Below are positions 7,693 to 14,711 of a stretch of 22,902 nucleotides of DNA, piece by piece. Source of the DNA: an uncultured Thermoleophilia bacterium. Its GTDB lineage: Bacteria; Actinomycetota; Thermoleophilia; UBA2241. Location of the stretch: positions 1 to 22,902 of the forward strand of contig CAIXSE010000788.1 of NCBI GenBank assembly GCA_903921965.1, written 5' to 3'. Position 1 is the first letter of the stretch, and every line of letters starts with the position of its first letter. The position numbers and the translations under genes are program-made. Under the pieces are notes generated by a model. That model searched no databases. It worked only from the letters and a program-made list of their open reading frames with translations, and was not told where the DNA came from.

Positions 7693-8715
7693 CTAGCTCA
7701 GCACCACACGCGGGTCCAGCCGCGCAATGATCAGATCGATGACGAGGTTGATGAGGACATAGACGAGCGCCAGCAGCACGGTGATGCCCATGATGGCTGG
7801 GTAGTCGAGGCTGAGCATCGAGGTCGTCGCGTACGTCCCGAGACCCGGGAGCGCGAAGATGCGCTCGACGAAGAACGTGCCGACCAGCAGGTAGGCGAAC
7901 TCCAGGCCGACAACTGTCAGCACCGGCGCCATCGCGTTCTTGAGCGCATAGCGCAGCACGATGACGCGGGTGCTCACGCCCATGGCTTTCGCCATGCGGA
8001 TGTAGTCTTGACCAAGCGCCTCGAGCATGGCCGAGCGCGTCATCCTTGTGATCACACCGGTCGAGAAGGCCGCCAGGGTGAGCACCGGCAGCACAAGGTG
8101 CTCCATCGCGTTGAAGAATGCCACGAAGTTGCCGGTGACGAGAGCGTCGACCGCGGTCATCCCGGTGAGCTCGGTGACCGGATGCGACTGAGCGACGGCG
8201 ATGTCAAGCTCGTTTGAGACCGGCAGCAGGCCCAGCAGTCGGAAGAAGAGGATCTGCAGCAGGACGGCGAGGACGAACGCGGGCATGGAGACGCCCCCGA
8301 TTGCGAGCACTCTTGTGGAATGGTCGATCCAGCCGCCCCGCTTGTGAGCCGTGAGCGCACCGAGACTCACCCCTATCACGATCGACAGGAGCAGGGACAA
8401 GAAGACGAGCTGCAGGGAATAGGGCAGGAAGTTCAAGACATCGTCGAGCACCGGTCGCCGTGTGCGCGTGGACGTGCCCCAGTCTCCTTGGACGAGGTCG
8501 CGGACATAGACGCCGTACTGCACGTAGAGCGGACGGTCGAGACCGAGGATGCGACGCGCCTCTTCGATCTGCTCGGCACGGGCGCGCGATCCCGCATACG
8601 TCCTCGCGGGGTCTGCGGGAACTACGCGCACCAGCAGGAAGGTCACCACTGTGACGCCGAGTAGCACGAACACCATCAGGATCAGGCGACGCAGCAAGTA
8701 CCTGCGGACAGTCAC
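7693..8715 (-). CDS. ABC transporter permease (OppB/DppB type)
   Basis: A 340-residue membrane protein. The N-terminal RRYLLRRLILMVFVLLGVTV is the first helix of OppB/DppB permeases, followed by the long external loop that ends around VQGDWGTSTRTRRPV, five further helices, and the EAA loop about residues 235-260 (MAKAMGVSTRVIVLRYALKN). The end RLDPRVVLS is typical. I start at GTG 8715; the Shine-Dalgarno match is weak, which suggests re-initiation or dependence on the upstream message. A strong hairpin lies between it and the binding-protein gene, so its level is probably lower than that of the binding protein. Confidence 0.93.
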   Translation of the reverse strand: MTVRRYLLRRLILMVFVLLGVTVVTFLLVRVVPADPARTYAGSRARAEQIEEARRILGLDRPLYVQYGVYVRDLVQGDWGTSTRTRRPVLDDVLNFLPYSLQLVFLSLLLSIVIGVSLGALTAHKRGGWIDHSTRVLAIGGVSMPAFVLAVLLQILFFRLLGLLPVSNELDIAVAQSHPVTELTGMTAVDALVTGNFVAFFNAMEHLVLPVLTLAAFSTGVITRMTRSAMLEALGQDYIRMAKAMGVSTRVIVLRYALKNAMAPVLTVVGLEFAYLLVGTFFVERIFALPGLGTYATTSMLSLDYPAIMGITVLLALVYVLINLVIDLIIARLDPRVVLS

Positions 8716-8760
8716 GTTATCGATCCGGCCCTTCTCGTCACGTCAGTCAGTTCTGGGCGC

Positions 8761-8794
8761 CGCGGGCGGCGAGCCTTCGAGCTCGCCGCCCGCG
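8761..8794 (-). terminator. Strong hairpin between binding protein and permease genes
   Basis: A 13-bp perfect GC-rich stem (8761-8773 with 8782-8794) with an 8-base loop sits 11 bases after the binding-protein stop. It has no clear U tract. In importer operons such a hairpin commonly ends or stabilises most transcripts of the abundant binding-protein gene while letting some read through to the permeases; I infer this role here. Confidence 0.65.
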
Positions 8795-8805
8795 CAGGGG
8801 AGCGC

Positions 8806-10425
8806 CTACAGCGACGTGTGGTAGAAGTAGAGGACGGATGCATAGTTGGGGTTCAGTGCCATGTCCGTGAGCGTCAGCGTCGGCAGCTTCACGTAGAAGC
8901 TGTCAAAGTCGAACAGGTAGAGGGCCAGCGCCTCATCGACGACGAGCTTCTGCGCCTCGTTGTAGAGCCTCTGCGCGTTCTCAGGATTGACCGGCTCCTC
9001 GCTGAACGCGGTGTCGATCATGTCGTCGTACTCCGGGTTCGACCAGTAGGCCGCGTTCCAGACCTCGCCCGAGTAGAACAGCGAATAGAGGTTGCTGTAG
9101 CCGTCGGGGAAGTCTGGCCACCAGATGATCTCGAAGAGGTCCTGGCGGTCCTCGGCCGGACCCTGTGCTTTGGCCGCCTGCTGCTCGAAGAGGAGCGGCT
9201 GCAGGTCGAGCGTGACGCCCACCTCGGCGAAGTTCTCCTTGAGCACCGGCGCCAGTTTGGATCCAAACGCATCGTCGGAGGCGTAGGTCATCAACAGGGT
9301 GAAGCCGTCCGCATAGCCGGCCTCGGACAGCATCTGCTTGGCCTTCGCCGGATCGTGCGTGTACTGCGGCGTGTTCGGGTCGTGCGGGTACAGGGTGTAG
9401 GGGATGGGCCCGCGAGCGACCTGGCCAAGGCCGTTGGTCGCCACGGCGAGGATGTCCTCGTAGTTGACGGCGTAGGAGAGCGCCTGACGGACCTTGACGT
9501 CGTCGAGGGGCTTCCTCTTCGTGTTGAGCATCACGACCACGTTCTGAAGGCTCTTGATGTCAACGATGTCGACGTTCGCGTTGTTCTTCATCGCTGGGAG
9601 GGCGTCTCGAGAGATCGAGTCGGCAAAGTCGACCTCGCCGGCCTCCAGCATCTGACGCTGGGTCGCCGACTCGGCGACATACTTCATGACGACCCTCTTG
9701 GGCTGGCCGTCTTTCCAGCCACCCCAGTAGTCCTCGTAGCGTTCGAAGACCGTTTGGTCGTTCGGCGTGTACGAAACGAGTCTGTAGGGTCCGGTGCCCG
9801 CTTCGTTGGGCATGTTCCACCAGTCGGCGTCCTTGCCCTTGGTCGAGGGGCTGAAGATCCAGGCTCCGTACATCGATGATGCCACTCTCTCGAGAGGTGC
9901 CGGGCTGCTACAGACCATCTCGACCGTGTACTCGTCGACCACGTTGATCTGCTTGACCGGAGACCAGATGTAGGCCGCGCCCAGGTCCAACTTCCGGGTC
10001 GCCTCGACCGAGTACTTGACGGCTTCGGCGTTGAAAGGCGTACCGTCGTGGAAGGTCACACCCTTGCGCAGATGGAAGGTCCAGGTGAGCCCGTCGTCCG
10101 AGACCTCCCAGGACTCAGCCAGGCAGGGCGTGTACTCCTGATCGCTGCCGGGTGGGCTCGTGTAAAGCAGCGGCTCGTAGATGTTCGAGAGGAAGATCGG
10201 CTCCTCGCCGAAGGCCTCACGCGGGTCCCACGTGGTCACGGTGAGCCAGGACGCCACCCGGAGAACGCCAGTGCCGCTGCCGCCGGTCGCGGTAGTGGCT
10301 GAGTCGTCGCCGCCACCGCACGCGGCCAGAGTCACCCCCAGAAACGCCCCCGCGAGCAGCAGGACAGCTCCGAGGGCGATCGGACCCAGACGACACCTCG
10401 CCCGATTCGGAATCCACCTGGCCAT
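8806..10425 (-). CDS. Peptide/opine-type ABC transporter substrate-binding lipoprotein (family 5)
   Basis: A 539-residue extracellular solute-binding protein of family 5 (DppA/OppA/NikA type). It has a basic start, a hydrophobic stretch (residues 15-32) and the lipobox LAAC with Cys36 as the likely lipidation site, followed by a Gly/Ser/Thr-rich linker. The family block is near residues 100-145 (LAESWEVSDDGLTWTFHLRK and GVTFHDGTPFNAEAVKYSVE). Length is normal. An AAGGAGG site lies before ATG 10425. It heads the operon and is driven by the promoter at 10510-10540. The ligand cannot be deduced; peptides are the default, but the neighbouring amino-acid enzymes leave open modified amino acids, opines or polyamine conjugates. 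Confidence 0.93.
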   Translation of the reverse strand: MARWIPNRARCRLGPIALGAVLLLAGAFLGVTLAACGGGDDSATTATGGSGTGVLRVASWLTVTTWDPREAFGEEPIFLSNIYEPLLYTSPPGSDQEYTPCLAESWEVSDDGLTWTFHLRKGVTFHDGTPFNAEAVKYSVEATRKLDLGAAYIWSPVKQINVVDEYTVEMVCSSPAPLERVASSMYGAWIFSPSTKGKDADWWNMPNEAGTGPYRLVSYTPNDQTVFERYEDYWGGWKDGQPKRVVMKYVAESATQRQMLEAGEVDFADSISRDALPAMKNNANVDIVDIKSLQNVVVMLNTKRKPLDDVKVRQALSYAVNYEDILAVATNGLGQVARGPIPYTLYPHDPNTPQYTHDPAKAKQMLSEAGYADGFTLLMTYASDDAFGSKLAPVLKENFAEVGVTLDLQPLLFEQQAAKAQGPAEDRQDLFEIIWWPDFPDGYSNLYSLFYSGEVWNAAYWSNPEYDDMIDTAFSEEPVNPENAQRLYNEAQKLVVDEALALYLFDFDSFYVKLPTLTLTDMALNPNYASVLYFYHTSL

Positions 10426-10470
10426 AGTGCCTCCTTGAACTCGATGCGGTCGTGCGTATCAGTCGGCCTG

Positions 10471-10510
10471 TTGACTCGCTGCGCGGTTCAGGAATAATTC
10501 GGTCGACCGA
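10471..10510 (+). promoter_or_regulatory. Candidate promoter for the aldehyde dehydrogenase gene
   Basis: TTGACT (10471-10476), an 18-base spacer and TAATTC (10495-10500) read toward the aldehyde dehydrogenase, and the palindrome TCGGTCGACCGA begins inside the -10 box. It faces the minus-strand promoter, so one operator could block both. The resulting 5' leader would be about 250 bases. Confidence 0.5.
10499..10510. promoter_or_regulatory. 12-bp palindromic operator (copy 1)
   Basis: TCGGTCGACCGA is a perfect 12-bp palindrome lying between two divergent -10 elements and touching both. The identical sequence lies at 12364-12375 in the same place relative to another promoter. Binding by the TetR-family regulator at 3374-3997 is a reasonable guess. 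Confidence 0.7.
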
Positions 10511-10540
10511 TTCTACACACCCTTCGATCGCTGGAGTCAA
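10510..10540 (-). promoter_or_regulatory. Promoter of the ABC importer operon
   Basis: On the minus strand TTGACT (10540-10535), a 19-base spacer and TAGAAT (10515-10510) precede the binding-protein gene by about 85 bases. The elements, spacing and flanks are repeated at 12334-12364, which supports them being functional. Confidence 0.7.
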
Positions 10541-10757
10541 GTGGACGAGGCGTGAAGCGAGGTACGCCCCGGTGGGCGAAGGCGGAGCGCGCAGGCCGCC
10601 AGAACGGGGGGATGCGGCGCTCGCTGACGGGCTGTGGGCGGCCGGAGACGTGACCGGGTGAGGGGGAGCCCGTGCCGCAAGGGGATGAGCGCGCCACCTG
10701 GGCGGAACGGTCATGGAGGTCCGAGTCGAGTGTCAACCGAAGCAAGGAGTCAGCTCC
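10511..10757 (+). other. Long leader region before the aldehyde dehydrogenase gene
   Basis: No convincing gene lies here. If transcription starts next to the palindrome, this is a ~250-base 5' leader. It contains the short repeated element at 10557-10588 and a 7-bp inverted pair GGCCGCC (10594-10600) / GGCGGCC (10637-10643) that could fold. A short open frame in it is best explained by base composition. Confidence 0.45.
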
Positions 10758-12227
10758 ATGAGCATCCTCCCGTCCTCAGCCCCGTCGCAGGCGTACATCG
10801 ACGGCCGGTCGGTCGATGCAGAAAGTGGCGACACGCTGGACGTCGTCGCGCCCGGGCGAGGGACGGTGGTGGCGTCGGTCGCCGACTGCGGCGAGGTCGA
10901 CGTCGCACGCGCCGCCTCCTCCGCTCGCAGGGCGTTCGAGGCTGGGGTCTGGCGGGATCGGTCCCCCCAAGAGCGCAAGGCTGTGCTCCAGCGATTCGCG
11001 GGCCTCATGGAGGAAGATGCGCGAGACCTGGCGCTCATGGACTCGGTCAGCGCCGGCAAGCCGATCACCGACTGCCTGGACGGCGATGTTCCCGACTCCG
11101 TGGACACGCTGCGTTGGTACGCTGAGATAGCCGACAAGCTCTACGACAAGATGGCGCCGGCGGACGCATCCAGCCTCGCCCTCGTGACGCGCGAGCCCAT
11201 CGGCGTGGTCGCCGCCGTGCTGCCGTGGAACTTCCCGTGCACCATGGCGGCCATCAAGCTGGGGCCGGCTCTGGTCGCCGGCAACTCGGTCATCGTCAAG
11301 CCGGCGAAGCAGACCCCCTTCTCGGCCATCCGCATGGCACAGCTCGCCAGCGAGGCCGGGCTGCCCGACGGAGTGCTCAACGTCGTGCCCGGGCGCGGCG
11401 AGGTCGCCGGTCGCGTGCTGGGCCTGTCCGGCGACGTGGATGCGGTCACCTTCACCGGGTCGACGGAAGTGGGCCGGGGCTTCCTGAAGTACGCCGCGAG
11501 CAGCAACCTCAAGCGCGTGATGCTGGAGTGTGGCGGCAAGAGCCCCCAGATCATCCTGGACATGCGTGACGACCTCGAGTATGTCGCCGGGCAACTCGCC
11601 GACGCGGCGTTCCACAACAGCGGCCAGAACTGCACGGCCGGCTCACGCATCCTGGTCGAGCGGTCGATCCACCGTGAGGTGGTCGACGCCCTGGCTGCAG
11701 CGGCTTCCGACCTCGTGGTGGGCGACCCGCTGGACCCCGCCACGCAACTGGGAGCGATCATCGACGGCGAAGCCCTCCGGCGCATCCTTGGGTACGTGAC
11801 CGACGCCGAGCGCGCGGGCGCCCGCGTCGTCTGCGGCGGCAGGCGCATCCTCGAGGAGACCGGAGGGTGGTTCATTGGGCCGACGATCCTGGACGGCGTG
11901 ACGCCGGACATGGCCGTGGCCCGCGAGGAGATCTTCGGCCCGGTGGTCTCGATCGTGGCGTTCGAGACCGAGGAAGAAGCCGTCCGGCTCGCCAACGACA
12001 GCGAGTACGGGCTCGCCGCGTCGGTCTACAGCAGCGACCTCGAGCGCGCCTACCGCGTGGCCCGCAGGGTGCGCGCCGGCACCGTCTCCATCAACTGCTA
12101 CAGAGAAGGGGACGCTACGGTGCCGTTCGGTGGCTACAAGACCTCGGGCTTCGGCGGCCGCGACCTGGGCATAGAGGCCCTCGACCAGTTCACGGAGGTC
12201 AAGACCATCCTGGCCGAACTGCGCTAG
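10758..12227 (+). CDS. Aldehyde dehydrogenase family protein (betaine-aldehyde/PuuC-like)
   Basis: A 489-residue NAD(P)+-dependent aldehyde dehydrogenase that would oxidise an aldehyde to its acid in the cytoplasm. Catalytic residues are Asn158 (LPWNF), Glu257 (LECGGKSP) and Cys292 (GQNCTAGSR); the FTGSTEVG cofactor loop is about 232-239. Length is normal. ATG 10758 is preferred over an in-frame ATG at 10713 because AAGGAG lies 8 bases upstream and the protein then begins like its family. At the cofactor site the usual KPAE reads KPAK (Lys181 to Lys184), which removes the acidic residue that normally binds the NAD ribose. The best general match is to the betaine-aldehyde and gamma-glutamyl-aminobutyraldehyde group, so an amino-aldehyde substrate is plausible but not shown. 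Confidence 0.92.
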   Translation: MSILPSSAPSQAYIDGRSVDAESGDTLDVVAPGRGTVVASVADCGEVDVARAASSARRAFEAGVWRDRSPQERKAVLQRFAGLMEEDARDLALMDSVSAGKPITDCLDGDVPDSVDTLRWYAEIADKLYDKMAPADASSLALVTREPIGVVAAVLPWNFPCTMAAIKLGPALVAGNSVIVKPAKQTPFSAIRMAQLASEAGLPDGVLNVVPGRGEVAGRVLGLSGDVDAVTFTGSTEVGRGFLKYAASSNLKRVMLECGGKSPQIILDMRDDLEYVAGQLADAAFHNSGQNCTAGSRILVERSIHREVVDALAAAASDLVVGDPLDPATQLGAIIDGEALRRILGYVTDAERAGARVVCGGRRILEETGGWFIGPTILDGVTPDMAVAREEIFGPVVSIVAFETEEEAVRLANDSEYGLAASVYSSDLERAYRVARRVRAGTVSINCYREGDATVPFGGYKTSGFGGRDLGIEALDQFTEVKTILAELR

Positions 12228-12333
12228 CGGTCGGGGAGTACCCCTTGGGCCAAACGCCGCCCGGCTTGCCGCGATCGCAAAGGTCGCTCCGCCTTCTCCC
12301 ACCGGGGCGTACCTCGCTTCACGCCTCATCCAC

Positions 12334-12364
12334 TTGACATCAGCGACCGAGAGGCGTCTAGAAT
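12334..12364 (+). promoter_or_regulatory. Promoter of the aminotransferase-cyclodeaminase unit
   Basis: TTGACA (12334-12339), a 19-base spacer and TAGAAT (12359-12364) lie about 50 bases before the aminotransferase start. The -35 is a perfect consensus. The palindrome starts at the last base of the -10 box, a position suited to repression. Confidence 0.7.
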
Positions 12365-12375
12365 CGGTCGACCGA
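12364..12375. promoter_or_regulatory. 12-bp palindromic operator (copy 2)
   Basis: TCGGTCGACCGA is identical to 10499-10510 and sits over the expected transcription start of the aminotransferase unit. Confidence 0.7.
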
Positions 12376-12413
12376 ATTACCCACTGAAATGCGCGGCTGA
12401 AAGGAGCTCCGGA

Positions 12414-13550
12414 ATGAAGCGGCTGCGTACCTTCCGACTCGAGGAGTACCTCGGCGAGTGGGAACTGAGCGTGCGCCATCATCTCACCGCATCGGATGCG
12501 CAGAGCATGAAGCTTGCGGAGCTGCTCGCCATGGGGTCTCCGGAGGAGCGCGAGCAGTTCCTCGAGATGCCGCTCACCTACATCGACTCGTGGGGAACGC
12601 ATGACCTGAGGGAAACGGTCGCGAGCACCTACGAGACGCTTGGAGCCGAACACGTGCTCACGTTCACCGGCGCCGAAGAAGCCCTCTTCTGGGCCATGCA
12701 GGAGATCGTCGGGCCCGGCGACCACGCGATTGTGCTGGTCCCCTGCTACCAGTCCATGGAGACGGTGACGATGGCGACCGGTGCAGAGGTCAGCCCTCTG
12801 GTCGTGAGACGCGAGACGGGGTGGGCGCTCGACGTCGAGGAAGTGCGTGCGCTCCTGCGCCCGAACACCAGGCTGGTCGCGGTCAACTATCCTCACAACC
12901 CGACTGGCTATGTTCCGGACGCCACGACCTTCCGCGCCCTTGCCGGACTGTGTGACGAGCGAGGGATACGGCTCTTCTGCGACGAGGTCTATCGGGGCAT
13001 CGAGGTCGATCCCTCGCGAACGCTCCCGCAGGCCGCGGACCTGTCGGAGAAGGCGGTCTCACTCAACGTGGCGTCCAAGTCCTACGGGCTGCCCGGCCTG
13101 CGCGTGGGATGGCTCGCCTGCCGGGATCGCGCCTTCCTGGAGCGCATGGAGAAGCGGAAGCACTACACGTCGATCTGCAATCCCGGGCCCACCGAGCACC
13201 TGGCTGCGATCGCGCTGAGGAACCGCGAGCGGATCTGGGCGCGCAACCGCGGCATCATCGCCGCCAACCGCCCCTTGTTCGCGGACTTCTTCGCACGCTG
13301 GGAGGAACTGTTCGACTACGAGCCGCCGGTCGGCGGCTGCGTCTGCTTCCCGCGGTATCGACGCGGCGACGCCGAGGAGCTCTGTCGCGGACTGCTCACG
13401 GAGAAGGGGGTGCTCGTCATGCCGCCGAGCATCTACTACTCCGAGCTCGCCGACGTGCCCACCGACCACTTCCGCGTGGGGCTCGGGCGCCTGGGGCTCG
13501 ACGCGGCGCTCGCCGCGTTCGACGACTACCTCACGGCTTCGGGAGGGTGA
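12414..13550 (+). CDS. Class I/II PLP-dependent aminotransferase (capreomycidine synthase-like subgroup)
   Basis: A 378-residue fold-type I aminotransferase. The PLP lysine is Lys222 in ASKSYGLPGLRVGW. The cofactor-binding set is also seen: HNPTG (161-165), Asp190 and Tyr193 (CDEVYRG), and an Arg near the C-terminus in FRVGLGR. The N-terminus LEEYLGEWE followed by RHHLTASDAQSM resembles proteins often labelled capreomycidine synthase, although these also occur in genomes without capreomycin-type pathways and are probably general amino-acid aminotransferases. A clear AAAGGAG precedes ATG 12414. It is followed 7 bases later by the cyclodeaminase gene, so the two form an operon. Confidence 0.9.
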   Translation: MKRLRTFRLEEYLGEWELSVRHHLTASDAQSMKLAELLAMGSPEEREQFLEMPLTYIDSWGTHDLRETVASTYETLGAEHVLTFTGAEEALFWAMQEIVGPGDHAIVLVPCYQSMETVTMATGAEVSPLVVRRETGWALDVEEVRALLRPNTRLVAVNYPHNPTGYVPDATTFRALAGLCDERGIRLFCDEVYRGIEVDPSRTLPQAADLSEKAVSLNVASKSYGLPGLRVGWLACRDRAFLERMEKRKHYTSICNPGPTEHLAAIALRNRERIWARNRGIIAANRPLFADFFARWEELFDYEPPVGGCVCFPRYRRGDAEELCRGLLTEKGVLVMPPSIYYSELADVPTDHFRVGLGRLGLDAALAAFDDYLTASGG

Positions 13551-13557
13551 CGAGATA

Positions 13558-14571
13558 GTGGAGACCCCCGCGACGCTCCCGCAGGTGCCCGGCGTGCGCG
13601 TGCTCGACGAGGACGAGATCCGCGGTCTGATCGGCGTGAGAGACGCCCGTGAGGCGGTGCGCGACGCCTTCGCCCAAATGGGTCGCGGCGAGGCCATGGT
13701 GCCGCCCGCGATGATCATCTACGTGCCGGAGAGCGACGGTGAAGCGCACGTGAAGTCCGCGCACCTGCACGGCCTGCCCTACTACGGCGTCAAGCTGACG
13801 AGCGTCTTCGACCACAATCCGGGTCGTGGGTTGCCGGCGGTGTCTGGGATGGTCCTGGCCTTCGACGCCGGGACCGGATTCCTCGCCGGGATGCTCATGG
13901 ACAACGGGTTCCTCACGGATCTACGCACCGGTGCGGCCGGCGCGGTGGCGGCCGATCTGCTGGCCAGACGCGATCCGGAGCAGGCGGCCATCATCGGCGC
14001 CGGCGTGCAAGGCCGCTATCAGCTGGCCGCGCTCCTGGAAGTCAGGCAGGTGGAGCGCGTCCTCGTGTTCGATCGCGACGCCGATGCGGCCAGGGCGTAC
14101 GCGCAGGAGATGACCCGGGCGCACGGGGTGCAGGTCGTGCCCACCGCGTCGGCGCAAGCCGCAACGGAAGACGCCGACATCATCGTCTGCACCACCCCCT
14201 CCCGAACGCCGTACCTCCAGGCCGATTGGGTGAAGCCAGGCGCGCACGTCACGGCCATGGGGTCGGACAACCCTATGAAGAACGAACTGGACCCACGGCT
14301 GCTCGCGCGGGCCGACAAGCTGGTCGTCGACAGCCTGGAGATGTGCGCCGTCAACGGCGAGCTGCATCACGCCCTGGACGCCGGCCTGCTCGCGCGGGAC
14401 GACGTCTCTGCGGAGCTGGGCGACATCGCTGCGGGTGAGGCGACCGGGCGCACGAGTGACGACGAGATCACCGTCGCCGATCTGACCGGACTCGGGATCC
14501 AGGACACGGCCGTCGCCGACCTTGTGATGAGAAGAGCGGTAGAGCGCAATCTCGGCCGCATGCTCGCCTGA
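13558..14571 (+). CDS. Ornithine cyclodeaminase / mu-crystallin family protein
   Basis: A 337-residue NAD(P)-binding enzyme of the ornithine cyclodeaminase/mu-crystallin family. Members deaminate and cyclise ornithine to proline, reduce cyclic ketimines, or act as alanine or other imino-acid dehydrogenases. Visible are the substrate-side block YYGVKLTSVF with DHNPGRGLP, then DLRTGAAGAVAADLLAR, the Rossmann turn IIGAGVQGRYQL (about 145-156), VCTTPSRTPYL, and the conserved end GEATGRTSDDEITVADLTGLG. GTG 13558 follows the aminotransferase stop with GGAGGG upstream. The last ~48 codons are duplicated, in damaged form, at the end of the rdhA-like pseudogene. Together with the aminotransferase it suggests turnover of a basic or cyclic amino acid. 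Confidence 0.9.
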   Translation: METPATLPQVPGVRVLDEDEIRGLIGVRDAREAVRDAFAQMGRGEAMVPPAMIIYVPESDGEAHVKSAHLHGLPYYGVKLTSVFDHNPGRGLPAVSGMVLAFDAGTGFLAGMLMDNGFLTDLRTGAAGAVAADLLARRDPEQAAIIGAGVQGRYQLAALLEVRQVERVLVFDRDADAARAYAQEMTRAHGVQVVPTASAQAATEDADIIVCTTPSRTPYLQADWVKPGAHVTAMGSDNPMKNELDPRLLARADKLVVDSLEMCAVNGELHHALDAGLLARDDVSAELGDIAAGEATGRTSDDEITVADLTGLGIQDTAVADLVMRRAVERNLGRMLA

Positions 14572-14594
14572 GCGCGCGCGCCGGCGGTGTCGGC

Positions 14595-14667
14595 TTCTCT
14601 CACGAGTGAGGCGAGGGGCAGCACCGGAGAGCGAAGGTGAAGCGGCACTGGCGGACGGAACAGGAGG
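14595..14667 (+). repeat. 73-bp leader repeat, copy 1
   Basis: This segment matches 16777-16849 over 73 ungapped bases with 8 differences. It ends in ACAGGAGG. Its core (14611-14643) also matches elements at 10557-10588 and, inverted, 12286-12317. It lies between the cyclodeaminase stop and the metallopeptidase start. I see no clear promoter in this gap. Confidence 0.8.
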
Positions 14668-14711
14668 GCGCAGGGAGCGTGAAAGCAAAGCCATTGACAA
14701 GGGGAGGCAAC

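Larger units (their letters stand above)
10491..10590 (-). repeat. 100-bp promoter/operator repeat, copy 1 (inverted partner at 12284-12383)
   Basis: Read on the minus strand this segment aligns without gaps to 12284-12383 with 13 differences by eye. It holds the -35, -10 and palindrome plus about 50 bases upstream of the -35. The upstream half is as well conserved as the promoter itself, so it may hold an activator site or a longer regulatory element. Confidence 0.8.
12284..12383 (+). repeat. 100-bp promoter/operator repeat, copy 2
   Basis: This is the plus-strand partner of 10491-10590, in inverted orientation, so the aldehyde dehydrogenase gene lies between two facing copies. Identity is about 87 of 100 positions by eye, with no gaps. 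The conserved block ends just after the palindrome, and the two leaders then differ. Confidence 0.8.

Noticed and set aside
14637..14711. Upstream GTG start for the metallopeptidase
   Set aside because: It lies in the repeated leader, would put 25 polar residues before the signal peptide, and has no better ribosome-binding site than GTG 14712.
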